Positions 1 through 14,200 of a DNA stretch of 64,000 bases are shown piece by piece. This stretch comes from Semisulcospira habei. Lineage: Eukaryota; Mollusca; Gastropoda; Semisulcospiridae. The position numbers were made by a program, and so were the translations under genes. The stretch covers positions 158,450,811-158,514,810 of the forward strand of contig BTPG01000004.1 in assembly GCA_036245525.1 (NCBI GenBank), in the 5' to 3' direction. Every line of letters begins with the position of its first letter. The first letter of the stretch is position 1. The notes beneath the pieces were generated by a model. It was not told where the DNA came from and searched no databases. It saw only the letters and a program-made list of their open reading frames with translations.

Positions 1-1060
1 TGAGGTGTGTCACGCGCTAGCTGTGTTGCCACATATTTTGTGAGGTGTGTCACGCGCTAGCTGTGTTGCCGCATATTTTGTGAGCTGTGTCACGCGCTAG
101 CTTTGTTTCCGAATATTTTGTGAGCTGTGTCACGCGCTAGCTGTGTTGCCACATATTTTGTGAACTGTGTCACGCGCTAGCTGTGATGCCACATATTTTG
201 TGAGCTGTGTCACGCGCTAGCTGTGTTGCCGCATATTTTGTGAGCTGTGTCACGCGCTAGCTGTGTTGCCGCATATTTTGTGAGCAGTGTCACGCGCTAG
301 CTGTGTTGCCACATATTTTGTGAGGTGTGTCACGCGCTAGCTGTGTTGCCACATATTTTGTGAGCTGTGTCACGCGCTAGCTGTGTTGCCACATATTTTG
401 TGAGCTGTGTCACGCGCTAGCTGTGTTGCCAAAAATATTCTGTGAGCTGTGTCACGCGCTAGCTGTGTTGCCGCATATTTTGTGAGCTGTGTCACGCGCT
501 AGCTGTGTTGCCGCATATTTTGTGAGGTGTGTCACGCGCTAGCTGTGTTGCCGCATATTTTGTGAGGTGTGTCACGCGCTAGCTGTGTTGCCACATATTT
601 TGTGAGCTGTGTCAGGCGCTAGCTGTGTTGCCACATATTTTGTGAGGTGTGTCACGCGCTAGCTGTGTTGCCACATATTTTGTGAGGTGTGTCACGCGCT
701 AGCTGTGTTGCCACATATTTTGTGAGGTGTGTCACGCGCTAGCTGTGTTGCCACATATTTTGTGAGGTGTGTCACGCGCTAGCTGTGTTGCCACATATTT
801 TGTGAGCTGAGTCACGCGCTAGCTGTGTTGCCGCATATTTTGTGAGGTGTGTCACGCGCTAGCTGTGTTGCCGCATATATTGTGAGGTGTGTCACGCGCT
901 AGCTGTGTTGCCACATATTTTGTGAACTGTGTCACGCGCTAGCTGTGTTGCCACATATTTTGTGAGCTGTGTCACGCGCTAGCTGTGTTGCCACATATTT
1001 TGTGAGCTGTGTCACGCGCTAGCTGTGTTGCCGCATATTTTGTGAGCTGTGTCACGTGCT

Positions 1061-1216
1061 ATGTGGCAACACAGCTAGCGCGTGACACAGCTCACAAAAT
1101 ATGTGGCAACACAGCTAGCGCGTGACATAGCTCACACAATATGTGGCAACACAGCTAGCGCGTGACACAGCTCACAAAATATGCGGCAACACCAGCTAGC
1201 GCGTGACACAGCTTAC
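1061..1216 (-). repeat. Inverted patch 1 in the satellite
   Basis: About four monomers lie in reverse orientation (ATGTGGCAACACAGCTAGCG...). The patch ends with a distinctive inserted base in GGCAACACCAGCTAGC and then returns to the forward orientation at CAGCTTAC/ATATTTTG. Confidence 0.95.
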
Positions 1217-3366
1217 ATATTTTGTGAGCTGTGTCACGCGCTAGCTGTGTTGCCACATATTTTGTGAGCTGTGTCACGCGCTAGCTGTGTTGCCACATAT
1301 TTTGTGAGCTGTGTCACGCGCTAGCTGTGTTGCCACATATTTTGTGAGCTGCGTCACGCGCTAGCTCTGTTGCCACATATTTTGTGAGCTGTGTCACGCG
1401 CTAGCTGTGTTGCCGCATATTTTGTGAGCTGTGTCACGCGCTAGCTGTGTTGCCGCATATTTTGTGAGCTGTGTCACGCGCTAGCTGTGTTGCCGCATAT
1501 TTTGTGAGCTGTGTCACGCGCTAGCTGTGTTGCCGCATATTTTGTGAGCTGTGTCACGCGCTAGCTGTGTTGCCACATATTTTGTGAGCTGCGTCACGCG
1601 CTAGCTGTGTTGCCACATATTTTGTGAGCTGCGTCACGCGCTAGCTGTGTTGCCACATATTTTGTGAGCTGCGTCACGCGCTAGCTGTGTTGCCACATAT
1701 TTTGTGAGCTGCGTCATGCGCTAGCTGTGTTGCCACATATTTTGTGAGCTGTGTCACGCGCTAGCTGTGTTGCCACATATTTTGTGAGCTGCGTCACGCG
1801 CTAGCTGTGTTGCCACATATTTTGTGAGGTGTGTCACGCGCTAGCTGTGTTGCCACATATTTTGTGAGGTGTGTCACGCGCTAGCTGTGTTGCCACATAT
1901 TTTGTGAGGTGTGTCACGCGCTAGCTGTGTTGCCGCATATTTTGTGAGCTGTGTCACGCGCTAGCTTTGTTGCCGAATATTTTGTGAGCTGTGTCACGCG
2001 CTAGCTGTGTTGCCACATATTTTGTGAACTATGTCACGCGCTAGCTGTGTTGCCACATATTTTGTGAGCTGTGTCACGCGCTAGCTGTGTTGCCGCATAT
2101 TTTGTGAGCTGTGTCACGCGCTAGCTGTGTTGCCGCATATTTTGTGAGCAGTGTCACGCGCTAGCTGTGTTGCCACATATTTTGTGAGGTGTGTCACGCG
2201 CTAGCTGTGTTGCCACATATTTTGTGAGCTGTGTCACGCGCTAGCTGTGTTGCCACATATTTTGTGAGGTGTGTCACGCGCTAGCTGTGTTGCCAAAAAT
2301 ATTCTGTGAGCTGTGTCACGCGCTAGCTGTGTTGCCGCATATTTTGTGAGCTGTGTCACGCGCTAGCTGTGTTGCCGCATATTTTGTGAGGTGTGTCACG
2401 CGCTAGCTGTGTTGCCACATATTTTGTGAGCTGTGTCAGGCGCTAGCTGTGTTGCCACATATTTTGTGAGGTGTGTCACGCGCTAGCTGTGTTGCCACAT
2501 ATTTTGTGAGGTGTGTCACGCGCTAGCTGTGTTGCCACATATTTTGTGAGGTGTGTCACGCGCTAGCTGTGTTGCCACATATTTTGTGAGGTGTGTCACG
2601 CGCTAGCTGTGTTGCCACATATTTTGTGAGCTGAGTCACGCGCTAGCTGTGTTGCGGCATATTTTGTGAGGTGTGTCACGCGCTAGCTGTGTTGCCGCAT
2701 ATATTGTGAGGTGTGTCACGCGCTAGCTGTGTTGCCACATATTTTGTGAGGTATGTCACGCGCTAGCTGTGTTGCCACATATTTTGTGAGCTGTGTCACG
2801 CGCTAGCTGTGTTGCCGCATATTTTGTGAGCTGTGTCACGCGCTAGCTGTGTTGCCACATATTTTTTGAGCTGTGTCACGCGCTAGCTGTGTTGCCACAT
2901 ATTTTGTGAGCTGTGTCGCGCGTTAGCTGTGTTGCCACATATTTTGTGAGCTGTGTCACGCGCTAGCTGTGTTGCCACATATTTTGTGAGGTGTGTCACG
3001 CGCTAGCTGTGTTGCCACATATTTTGTGAGCTGTGTCACGCGCTAGCTGTGTTGCCACATATTTTGTGAGGTGTGTTACGCGCTAGCTGTGTTGCCAAAA
3101 ATATTTTGTGAGCTGTGTCACGCGCTAGCTGTGTTGCCGCATATTTTGTGAGCTGTGTCACGCGCTAGCTGTGTTGCCGCATATTTTGTGAGCTGTGTCA
3201 CGCGCTAGCTGTGTTGCCACATATTTTGTGAGCTGTGTCACGCGCTAGCTGTGTTGCCACATATTTTGTGAGCTGTGTCACGCGCTAGCTGTGTTGCCGC
3301 ATATTTTGTGAGCTGTGTCACGCGCTAGCTGTGTTGCCGCATATTTTGTGAGCTGTGTCACGCGCT

Positions 3367-3522
3367 ATGTGGCAACACAGCTAGCGCGTGACACAGCTCA
3401 CAAAATATGTGGCAACACAGCTAGCGCGTGACGTAGCTCACACAATATGTGGCAACACAGCTAGCGCGTGACACAGCTCACAAAATATGCGGCAACACCA
3501 GCTAGCGCGTGACACAGCTTAC
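3367..3522 (-). repeat. Inverted patch 2 in the satellite
   Basis: It has the same structure and breakpoints as the patch at 1061, but reads GTGACGTAGCTCAC where the first reads GTGACATAGCTCAC. It shares that variant with the patches at 6316 and 8024. Confidence 0.95.
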
Positions 3523-6315
3523 ATATTTTGTGAGCTGTGTCACGTGCTAGCTGTGTTGCCACATATTTTGTGAGCTGTGTCACGCGCTAGCTGTGTTGCC
3601 ACATATTTTGTGAGCTGTGTCACGCGCTAGCTGTGTTGCCACATATTTTGTGAGCTGCGTCACGCGCTAGCTCTGTTGCCACATATTTTGTGAGCTGTGT
3701 CACGCGCTAGCTGTGTTGCCGCATATTTTGTGAGCTGTGTCACGCGCTAGCTGTGTTGCCACATATTTTGTGAGCTGTGTCACGCGCTAGCTGTGTTGCC
3801 ACATATTTTGTGAGCTGCGTCACGCGCTAGCTCTGTTGCCACATATTTTGTGAGCTGTGTCACGCGCTAGCTGTGTTGCCGCATATTTTGTGAGCTGTGT
3901 CACGCGCTAGCTGTGTTGCCGCATATTTTGTGAGCTGCGTCACGCGCTAGCTGTGTTGCCACATATTTTGTGAGGTGTGTCACGCGCTAGCTGTGTTGCC
4001 ACATATTTTGTGAGGTGTGTCACGCGCTAGCTGTGTTGCCACATATTTTGTGAGGTGTGTCACGCGCTAGCTGTGTTGCCGCATATTTTGTGAGCTGTGT
4101 CACGCGCTAGCTTTGTTTCCGAATATTTTGTGAGCTGTGTCACGCGCTAGCTGTGTTGCCACATATTTTGTGAACTGTGTCACGCGCTAGCTGTGTTGCC
4201 ACATATTTGTGAGCTGTGTCACGCGCTAGCTGTGTTGCCGCATATTTTGTGAGCTGTGTCACGCGCTAGCTGTGTTGCCGCATATTTTGTGAGCAGTGTC
4301 ACGCGCTAGCTGTGTTGCCACATATTTTGTGAGGTGTGTCACGCGCTAGCTGTGTTGCCACATATTTTGTGAGCTGTGTCACGCGCTAGCTGTGTTGCCA
4401 CATATTTTGTGAGGTGTGTCACGCGCTAGCTGTGTTGCCAAAAATATTCTGTGAGCTGTGTCACGCGCTAGCTGTGTTGCCGCATATTTTGTGAGCTGTG
4501 TCACGCGCTAGCTGTGTTGCCGCATATTTTGTGAGCTGTGTCACGCGCTAGCTGTGTTGCCGCATATTTTGTGAGCTGTGTCACGTGCTAGCTGTGTTGC
4601 CGCATATTTTGTGAGCTGTGTCACGCGCTAGCTGTGTTGCCACATATTTTTTGAGCTGTGTCACGCGCTAGCTGTGTTGCCACATATTTTGTGAGCTGTG
4701 TCACGCGTTAGCTGTGTTGCCACATATTTTGTGAGCTGTGTCACGCGCTAGCTGTGTTGCCACATATTTTGTGAGCTGTGTCACGCGCTAGCTGTGTTGC
4801 CACATATTTTGTGAGCTGTGTCACGCGCTAGCTGTGTTGCCACATATTTTGTGAGGTGTGTCACGCGCTAGCTGTGTTGCCAAAAATATTTTGTGAGCTG
4901 TGTCACGCGCTAGCTGTGTTGCCGCATATTTTGTGAGCTGTGTCACGCGCTAGCTGTGTTGCCACATATTTTGTGAGCTGTGTCACGCGCTAGCTGTGTT
5001 GCCACATATTTTGTGAGCTGTGTCACGCGCTAGCTGTGTTGCCACATATTTTGTGAGCTGTGTCATGCGCTAGCTGTGTTGCCACATATTTTGTGAGCTG
5101 CGTCACGCGCTAGCTGTGTTGCCACATATTTTGTGAGCTGCGTCACGCGCTAGCTGTGTTGCCACATATTTTGTGAGCTGCGTCACGCGCTAGCTGTGTT
5201 GCCACATATTTTGTGAGGTGTGTCACGCGCTAGCTGTGTTGCCAAAAATATTCTGTGAGCTGTGTCACGCGCTAGCTGTGTTGCCGCATATTTTGTGAGC
5301 TGTGTCACGCGCTAGCTGTGTTGCCGCATATTTTGTGAGGTGTGTCACGCGCTAGCTGTGTTGCCACATATTTTGTGAGCTGTGTCAGGCGCTAGCTGTG
5401 TTGCCACATATTTTGTGAGGTGTGTCACGCGCTAGCTGTGTTGCCACATATTTTGTGAGGTGTGTCACGCGCTAGCTGTGTTGCCACATATTTTGTGAGG
5501 TGTGTCACGCGCTAGCTGTGTTGCCACATATTTTGTGAGGTGTGTCACGCGCTAGCTGTGTTGCCACATATTTTGTGAGCTGAGTCACGCGCTAGCTGTG
5601 TTGCCGCATATTTTGTGAGGTGTGTCACGCGCTAGCTGTGTTGCCGCATATATTGTGAGGTGTGTCACGCGCTAGCTGTGTTGCCACATATTTTGTGAGG
5701 TATGTCACGCGCTAGCTGTGTTGCCACATATTTTGTGAGCTGTGTCACGCGCTAGCTGTGTTGCCGCATATTTTGTGAGCTGTGTCACGCGCTAGCTGTG
5801 TTGCCACATATTTTTTGAGCTGTGTCACGCGCTAGCTGTGTTGCCACATATTTTGTGAGCTGTGTCGCGCGTTAGCTGTGTTGCCACATATTTTGTGAGC
5901 TGTGTCACGCGCTAGCTGTGTTGCCACATATTTTGTGAGGTGTGTCACGCGCTAGCTGTGTTGCCACATATTTTGTGAGCTGTGTCACGCGCTAGCTGTG
6001 TTGCCACATATTTTGTGAGGTGTGTTACGCGCTAGCTGTGTTGCCAAAAATATTTTGTGAGCTGTGTCACGCGCTAGCTGTGTTGCCGCATATTTTGTGA
6101 GCTGTGTCACGCGCTAGCTGTGTTGCCGCATATTTTGTGAGCTGTGTCACGCGCTAGCTGTGTTGCCACATATTTTGTGAGCTGTGTCACGCGCTAGCTG
6201 TGTTGCCACATATTTTGTGAGCTGTGTCACGCGCTAGCTGTGTTGCCGCATATTTTGTGAGCTGTGTCACGCGCTAGCTGTGTTGCCGCATATTTTGTGA
6301 GCTGTGTCACGCGCT

Positions 6316-6471
6316 ATGTGGCAACACAGCTAGCGCGTGACACAGCTCACAAAATATGTGGCAACACAGCTAGCGCGTGACGTAGCTCACACAATATGTG
6401 GCAACACAGCTAGCGCGTGACACAGCTCACAAAATATGCGGCAACACCAGCTAGCGCGTGACACAGCTTAC
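6316..6471 (-). repeat. Inverted patch 3 in the satellite
   Basis: It appears identical in layout to patch 2, including the extra base in AACACCAGC. The flanking monomers also match, so it was copied together with its surroundings. Confidence 0.95.
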
Positions 6472-8023
6472 ATATTTTGTGAGCTGTGTCACGTGCTAGC
6501 TGTGTTGCCACATATTTTGTGAGCTGTGTCACGCGCTAGCTGTGTTGCCACATATTTTGTGAGCTGTGTCACGCGCTAGCTGTGTTGCCAAAAATATTTT
6601 GTGAGCTGTGTCACGCGCTAGCTGTGTTGCCGCATATTTTGTGAGCTGTGTCACGCGCTAGCTGTGTTGCCACATATTTTGTGAGCTGTGTCACGCGCTA
6701 GCTGTGTTGCCACATATTTTGTGAGCTGTGTCACGCGCTAGCTGTGTTGCCACATATTTTGTGAGCTGTGTCATGCGCTAGCTGTGTTGCCACATATTTT
6801 GTGAGCTGCGTCACGCGCTAGCTGTGTTGCCACATATTTTGTGAGCTGCGTCACGCGCTAGCTGTGTTGCCACATATTTTGTGAGCTGCGTCACGCGCTA
6901 GCTGTGTTGCCACATATTTTGTGAGGTGTGTCACGCGCTAGCTGTGTTGCCAAAAATATTCTGTGAGCTGTGTCACGCGCTAGCTGTGTTGCCGCATATT
7001 TTGTGAGCTGTGTCACGCGCTAGCTGTGTTGCCGCATATTTTGTGAGGTGTGTCACGCGCTAGCTGTGTTGCCACATATTTTGTGAGCTGTGTCAGGCGC
7101 TAGCTGTGTTGCCACATATTTTGTGAGGTGTGTCACGCGCTAGCTGTGTTGCCACATATTTTGTGAGGTGTGTCACGCGCTAGCTGTGTTGCCACATATT
7201 TTGTGAGGTGTGTCACGCGCTAGCTGTGTTGCCACATATTTTGTGAGGTGTGTCACGCGCTAGCTGTGTTGCCACATATTTTGTGAGCTGAGTCACGCGC
7301 TAGCTGTGTTGCCGCATATTTTGTGAGGTGTGTCACGCGCTAGCTGTGTTGCCGCATATATTGTGAGGTGTGTCACGCGCTAGCTGTGTTGCCACATATT
7401 TTGTGAGGTATGTCACGCGCTAGCTGTGTTGCCACATATTTTGTGAGCTGTGTCACGCGCTAGCTGTGTTGCCGCATATTTTGTGAGCTGTGTCACGCGC
7501 TAGCTGTGTTGCCACATATTTTTTGAGCTGTGTCACGCGCTAGCTGTGTTGCCACATATTTTGTGAGCTGTGTCGCGCGTTAGCTGTGTTGCCACATATT
7601 TTGTGAGCTGTGTCACGCGCTAGCTGTGTTGCCACATATTTTGTGAGGTGTGTCACGCGCTAGCTGTGTTGCCACATATTTTGTGAGCTGTGTCACGCGC
7701 TAGCTGTGTTGCCACATATTTTGTGAGGTGTGTTACGCGCTAGCTGTGTTGCCAAAAATATTTTGTGAGCTGTGTCACGCGCTAGCTGTGTTGCCGCATA
7801 TTTTGTGAGCTGTGTCACGCGCTAGCTGTGTTGCCGCATATTTTGTGAGCTGTGTCACGCGCTAGCTGTGTTGCCACATATTTTGTGAGCTGTGTCACGC
7901 GCTAGCTGTGTTGCCACATATTTTGTGAGCTGTGTCACGCGCTAGCTGTGTTGCCGCATATTTTGTGAGCTGTGTCACGCGCTAGCTGTGTTGCCGCATA
8001 TTTTGTGAGCTGTGTCACGCGCT

Positions 8024-8179
8024 ATGTGGCAACACAGCTAGCGCGTGACACAGCTCACAAAATATGTGGCAACACAGCTAGCGCGTGACGTAGCTCACAC
8101 AATATGTGGCAACACAGCTAGCGCGTGACACAGCTCACAAAATATGCGGCAACACCAGCTAGCGCGTGACACAGCTTAC
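8024..8179 (-). repeat. Inverted patch 4 in the satellite
   Basis: It lies about 1.71 kb after patch 3, within a long near-identical duplicated block. Confidence 0.95.
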
Positions 8180-11113
8180 ATATTTTGTGAGCTGTGTCAC
8201 GTGCTAGCTGTGTTGCCACATATTTTGTGAGCTGTGTCACGCGCTAGCTGTGTTGCCACATATTTTGTGAGCTGTGTCACGCGCTAGCTGTGTTGCCACA
8301 TATTTTGTGAGCTGCGTCACGCGCTAGCTCTGTTGCCACATATTTTGTGAGCTGTGTCACGCGCTAGCTGTGTTGCCGCATATTTTGTGAGCTGTGTCAC
8401 GCGCTAGCTGTGTTGCCACATATTTTGTGAGCTGTGTCATGCGCTAGCTGTGTTGCCACATATTTTGTGAGCTGCGTCACGCGCTAGCTCTGTTGCCACA
8501 TATTTTGTGAGCTGTGTCACGCGCTAGCTGTGTTGCCGCATATTTTGTGAGCTGTGTCACGCGCTAGCTGTGTTGCCGCATATTTTGTGAGCTGCGTCAC
8601 GCGCTAGCTGTGTTGCCACATATTTTGTGAGGTGTGTCACGCGCTAGCTGTGTTGCCACATATTTTGTGAGGTGTGTCACGCGCTAGCTGTGTTGCCACA
8701 TATTTTGTGAGGTGTGTCACGCGCTAGCTGTGTTGCCGCATATTTTGTGAGCTGTGTCACGCGCTAGCTTTGTTTCCGAATATTTTGTGAGCTGTGTCAC
8801 GCGCTAGCTGTGTTGCCACATATTTTGTGAACTGTGTCACGCGCTAGCTGTGTTGCCACATATTTTGTGAGCTGTGTCACGCGCTAGCTGTGTTGCCGCA
8901 TATTTTGTGAGCTGTGTCACGCGCTAGCTGTGTTGCCGCATATTTTGTGAGCAGTGTCACGCGCTAGCTGTGTTGCCACATATTTTGTGAGGTGTGTCAC
9001 GCGCTAGCTGTGTTGCCACATATTTTGTGAGCTGTGTCACGCGCTAGCTGTGTTGCCACATATTTTGTGAGGTGTGTCACGCGCTAGCTGTGTTGCCAAA
9101 AATATTCTGTGAGCTGTGTCACGCGCTAGCTGTGTTGCCGCATATTTTGTGAGCTGTGTCACGCGCTAGCTGTGTTGCCGCATATTTTGTGAGCTGTGTC
9201 ACGCGCTAGCTGTGTTGCCGCATATTTTGTGAGGTGTGTCACGCGCTAGCTGTGTTGCCACATATTTTGTGAGCTGTGTCAGGCGCTAGCTGTGTTGCCA
9301 CATATTTTGTGAGGTGTGTCACGCGCTAGCTGTGTTGCCACATATTTTGTGAGGTGTGTCACGCGCTAGCTGTGTTGCCACATATTTTGTGAGGTGTGTC
9401 ACGCGCTAGCTGTGTTGCCACATATTTTGTGAGGTGTGTCACGCGCTAGCTGTGTTGCCACATATTTTGTGAGCTGAGTCACGCGCTAGCTGTGTTGCCG
9501 CATATTTTGTGAGGTGTGTCACGCGCTAGCTGTGTTGCCGCATATATTGTGAGGTGTGTCACGCGCTAGCTGTGTTGCCACATATTTTGTGAGGTGTGTC
9601 ACGCGCTAGCTGTGTTGCCACATATTTTGTGAGGTGTGTCACGCGCTAGCTGTGTTGCCACATATTTTGTGAGCTGTGTCACGCGCTAGCTGTGTTGCCA
9701 CATATTTTGTGAGGTGTGTCACGCGCTAGCTGTGTTGCCACATATTTTGTGAGGTGTGTCACGCGCTAGCTGTGTTGCCGCATATTTTGTGAGCTGTGTC
9801 ACGCGTTAGCTGTGTTGCCGCATATTTTGTGAGCTGTGTCACGCGCTAGCTGTGTTGCCACATATTTTGTGAGCTGTGTCACGCGCTAGCTGTGTTGCCA
9901 CATATTTTGTGAGCTGTCTCACGCGCTATCTGTGTTGCCACATATTTTGTGAGGTGTGTCACGCGCTAGCTGTGTTGCCACATATTTTGTGAGGTGTGTC
10001 ACGCGCTAGCTGTGTTGCCACATATTTTGTGAGGTGTGTCACGCGCTAGCTGTGTTGCCACATTATTTGTGAGGTGTGTCACGCGCTAGCTGTGTTGCCA
10101 CATATTTTGTGAGGTATGTCACGCGCTAGCTGTGTTGCCACATATTTTGTGAGCTGTGTCACGTGCTAGCTGTGTTGCCGCATATTTTGTGAGCTGTGTC
10201 ACGCGCTAGCTGTGTTGCCACATATTTTTTGAGCTGTGTCACGCGCTAGCTGTGTTGCCACATATTTTGTGAGCTGTGTCACGCGTTAGCTGTGTTGCCA
10301 CATATTTTGTGAGCTGTGTCACGCGCTAGCTGTGTTGCCACATATTTTGTGAGCTGTGTCACGCGCTAGCTGTGTTGCCACATATTTTGTGAGCTGTGTC
10401 ACGCGCTAGCTGTGTTGCCACATATTTTGTGAGGTGTGTCACGCGCTAGCTGTGTTGCCAAAAATATTTTGTGAGCTGTGTCACGCGCTAGCTGTGTTGC
10501 CGCATATTTTGTGAGCTGTGTCACGCGCTAGCTGTGTTGCCACATATTTTGTGAGCTGTGTCACGCGCTAGCTGTGTTGCCACATATTTTGTGAGCTGTG
10601 TCACGCGCTAGCTGTGTTGCCACATATTTTGTGAGCTGTGTCATGCGCTAGCTGTGTTGCCACATATTTTGTGAGCTGCGTCACGCGCTAGCTGTGTTGC
10701 CACATATTTTGTGAGCTGCGTCACGCGCTAGCTGTGTTGCCACATATTTTGTGAGCTGCGTCACGCGCTAGCTGTGTTGCCACATATTTTGTGAGCTGCG
10801 TCACGCGCTAGCTGTGTTGCCACATATTTTGTGAGTCACGCGCTAGCTGTGTTGCCACATATTTTGTGAGCTGTGTCATGCGCTAGCTGTGTTGCAACAT
10901 ATTGTCACGCGCTAGCTGTGTTGCCACATATTTTGTGAGCTGCGTCACGCGCTAGCTGTGTTGCCACATATTTTGTGAGCTGTGTCACGCGCTAGCTGTG
11001 TTGCCACATATTTTGTGAGCTGTGTCACGCGCTAGCTGTGTTGCCGCATATTTTGTGAGCTGTGTCACGCGCTAGCTGTGTTGCCGCATATTTTGTGAGC
11101 TGTGTCACGCGCT

Positions 11114-11269
11114 ATGTGGCAACACAGCTAGCGCGTGACACAGCTCACAAAATATGTGGCAACACACCTAGCGCGTGACATAGCTCACACAATATGTGGC
11201 AACACAGCTAGCGCGTGACACAGCTCACAAAATATGCGGCAACACCAGCTAGCGCGTGACACAGCTTAC
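11114..11269 (-). repeat. Inverted patch 5 in the satellite
   Basis: It carries the ACATAGCTCAC variant of patch 1 plus a private change, CACACCTAGCG. It is therefore an earlier branch than patches 2-4. Confidence 0.95.
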
Positions 11270-14200
11270 ATATTTTGTGAGCTGTGTCACGCGCTAGCTG
11301 TGTTGCCACATATTTTGTGAGCTGTGTCACGCGCTAGCTGTGTTGCCACATATTTTGTGAGCTGTGTCACGCGCTAGCTGTGTTGCCACATATTTTGTGA
11401 GCTGCGTCACGCGCTAGCTCTGTTGCCACATATTTTGTGAGCTGTGTCACGCGCTAGCTGTGTTGCCGCATATTTTGTGAGCTGTGTCACGCGCTAGCTG
11501 TGTTGCCGCATATTTTGTGAGCTGTGTCACGCGCTAGCTGTGTTGCCGCATATTTTGTGAGCTGTGTCACGCGCTAGCTGTGTTGCCGCATATTTTGTGA
11601 GCTGTGTCACGCGCTAGCTGTGTTGCCACATATTTTGTGAGCTGCGTCACGCGCTAGCTGTGTTGCCACATATTTTGTGAGCTGCGTCACGCGCTAGCTG
11701 TGTTGCCACATATTTTGTGAGCTGCGTCACGCGCTAGCTGTGTTGCCACATATTTTGTGAGCTGCGTCACGCGCTAGCTGTGTTGCCACATATTTTGTGA
11801 GCTGTGTCACGCGCTAGCTGTGTTGCCACATATTTTGTGAGCTGCGTCACGCGCTAGCTGTGTTGCCACATATTTTGTGAGGTGTGTCACGCGCTAGCTG
11901 TGTTGCCACATATTTTGTGAGGTGTGTCACGCGCTAGCTGTGTTGCCGCATATTTTGTGAGCTGTGTCACGCGCTAGCTTTGTTGCCGAATATTTTGTGA
12001 GCTGTGTCACGCGCTAGCTGTGTTGCCACATATTTTGTGAACTGTGTCACGCGCTAGCTGTGTTGCCACATATTTTGTGAGCTGTGTCACGCGCTAGCTG
12101 TGTTGCCACATATTTTGTGAGCTGTGTCACGCGCTAGCTGTGTTGCCGCATATTTTGTGAGCTGTGTCACGCGCTAGCTGTGTTGCCGCATATTTTGTGA
12201 GCTGTGTCACGCGCTAGCTGTGTTCCCACATATTTTGTGAGCTGTGTCACGCGCTAGCTGTGTTCCCACATATTTTGTGAGCTGTGTCACGCGCTAGCTG
12301 TGTTGCCACATATTTTGTGAGCTGTGTCACGCGCTAGCTGTGTTGCCGCATATTTTGTGAGCTGTGTCACGCGCTATCTGTGTTGCCGCATATTTTGTGA
12401 GCTGCGTCACGCGCTAGCTGTGTTGCCACATATTTTGTGAGCTGCGTCACGCGCTAGCTGTGTTGCCACATATTTTGTGAGCTGCGTCATGCGCTAGCTG
12501 TGTTGCCACATATTTTGTGAGCTGCGTCACGCGCTAGCTGTGTTGCCACATTTTTTGTGAGCTGCGTCACGCGCTAGCTGTGTTGCCACATATTTTGTGA
12601 GCTGCGTCACGCGCTAGCTGTGTTGCCACATATTTTGTGAGCTGCGTCACGCGCTAGCTGTGTTGCCACATATTTTGTGAGCTGCGTCACGCGCTAGCTG
12701 TGTTGCCACATATTTTGTGAGCTGCATCACGCGCTAGCTGTGTTGCCACATATTTTGTGAGCTGCGTCACGCGCTAGCTGTGTTGCCACATATTTTGTGA
12801 GCTGCGTCACGCGCTAGCTGTGTTGCCACATATTTTGTGAGCTGTGTCACGCGCTAGCTGTGTTGCCACGTATTTTGTGAGCTGCGTCACGCGCTAGCTG
12901 TGTTGCCGCATATTTTGTGAGCTGTGTCACGCGTTTGCTGTGTTGCCGCATATTTTGTGAGCTGTGTCACGCGCTAGCTGTGTTGCCGCATATTTTGTGA
13001 GCTGTGTCACGCGCTAGTTGTGTTGCCGCATATTTTGTGAGCTGTGTCACGCGCTAGCTGTGTTGCCGCATATTTTGTGAGCTGTGTCACGCGCTAGCTG
13101 TGTTGCCACATATTTTGTGAGCTGTGTTACGCGCTAGCTGTGTTGCCACATATTTTGTGAGCTGTGTCACGCGCTAGCTGTGTTGCCACATATTTTGTGA
13201 GCTGTGTCACGCGCTAGCTGTGTTGCCACATATTTTGTGAGCTGTGTCACGCGCTAGTTGTGTTGCCACATATTTTGTGAGCTGTGTCACACGCTAGCTG
13301 TGTTGCCACATATTTTGTGAGGTGTGTCACGCGCTAGCTGTGTTGCCGCATATTTTGTGAGCTGTGTCACGCGCTAGCTGTGTTGCCACATATTTTGTGA
13401 GCTGTGTCACGCGCAAGCTGTGTTGCCACATATTTTGTGAGCTGCGTCACGCGCTAGCTGTGTTGCCACATATTTTGTGAGCTGTGTCACGCGCTAGCTG
13501 TGTTGCCACATATTTTGTGAGCTGTGTCACGCGCTAGCTGTGTTGCCACATATTTTGTGAGCTGTGTCACGCGCTAGCTGTGTTGCCGCATATTTTGTGA
13601 GCTGTGTCACGCGCTAGCTGTGTTGCCGCATATTTTGTGAGCTGTGTCACGCGCTAGCTGTGTTGCCACATATTTTGTGAGCTGTGTCACGCGCTAGCTG
13701 TGTTGCCGCATATTTTGTGAGCTGTGTCACGCGCTAGCTGTGTTGCCGCATATTTTGTGAGCTGTGTCACGCGCTAGCTGTGTTGCCACATATTTTGTGA
13801 GCTGTGTCACGCGCTAGCTGTGTTGCCACATATTTTGTGAGCTGTGTCACGCGCTAGATGTAATGCCACATATTTTTTGAGCTGTGTCACGCGCTAGCTG
13901 TTTTGCCACATATTTTGTGAGGTGTGTCACGCGCTAGCTGTGTTGCCACATATTTTGTGAGGTGTGTCACGCGCTAGCTGTGTTGCCACATATTTTGTGA
14001 GGTGTGTCACGCGCTAGCTGTGTTGCCACATATTTTGTGAGGTGTGTCACGCACTAGCTGTGTTGCCACATATTTTGTGAGCTGTGTCACGCGCTAGCTG
14101 TGTTGCCGCATATTTTGTGAGGTGTGTCACGCGCTAGATTTTGTGAGGTGTGTCACGCGCTAGCTGTGTTGCCACATATTTTGTGAGGTGTGTCACGCGC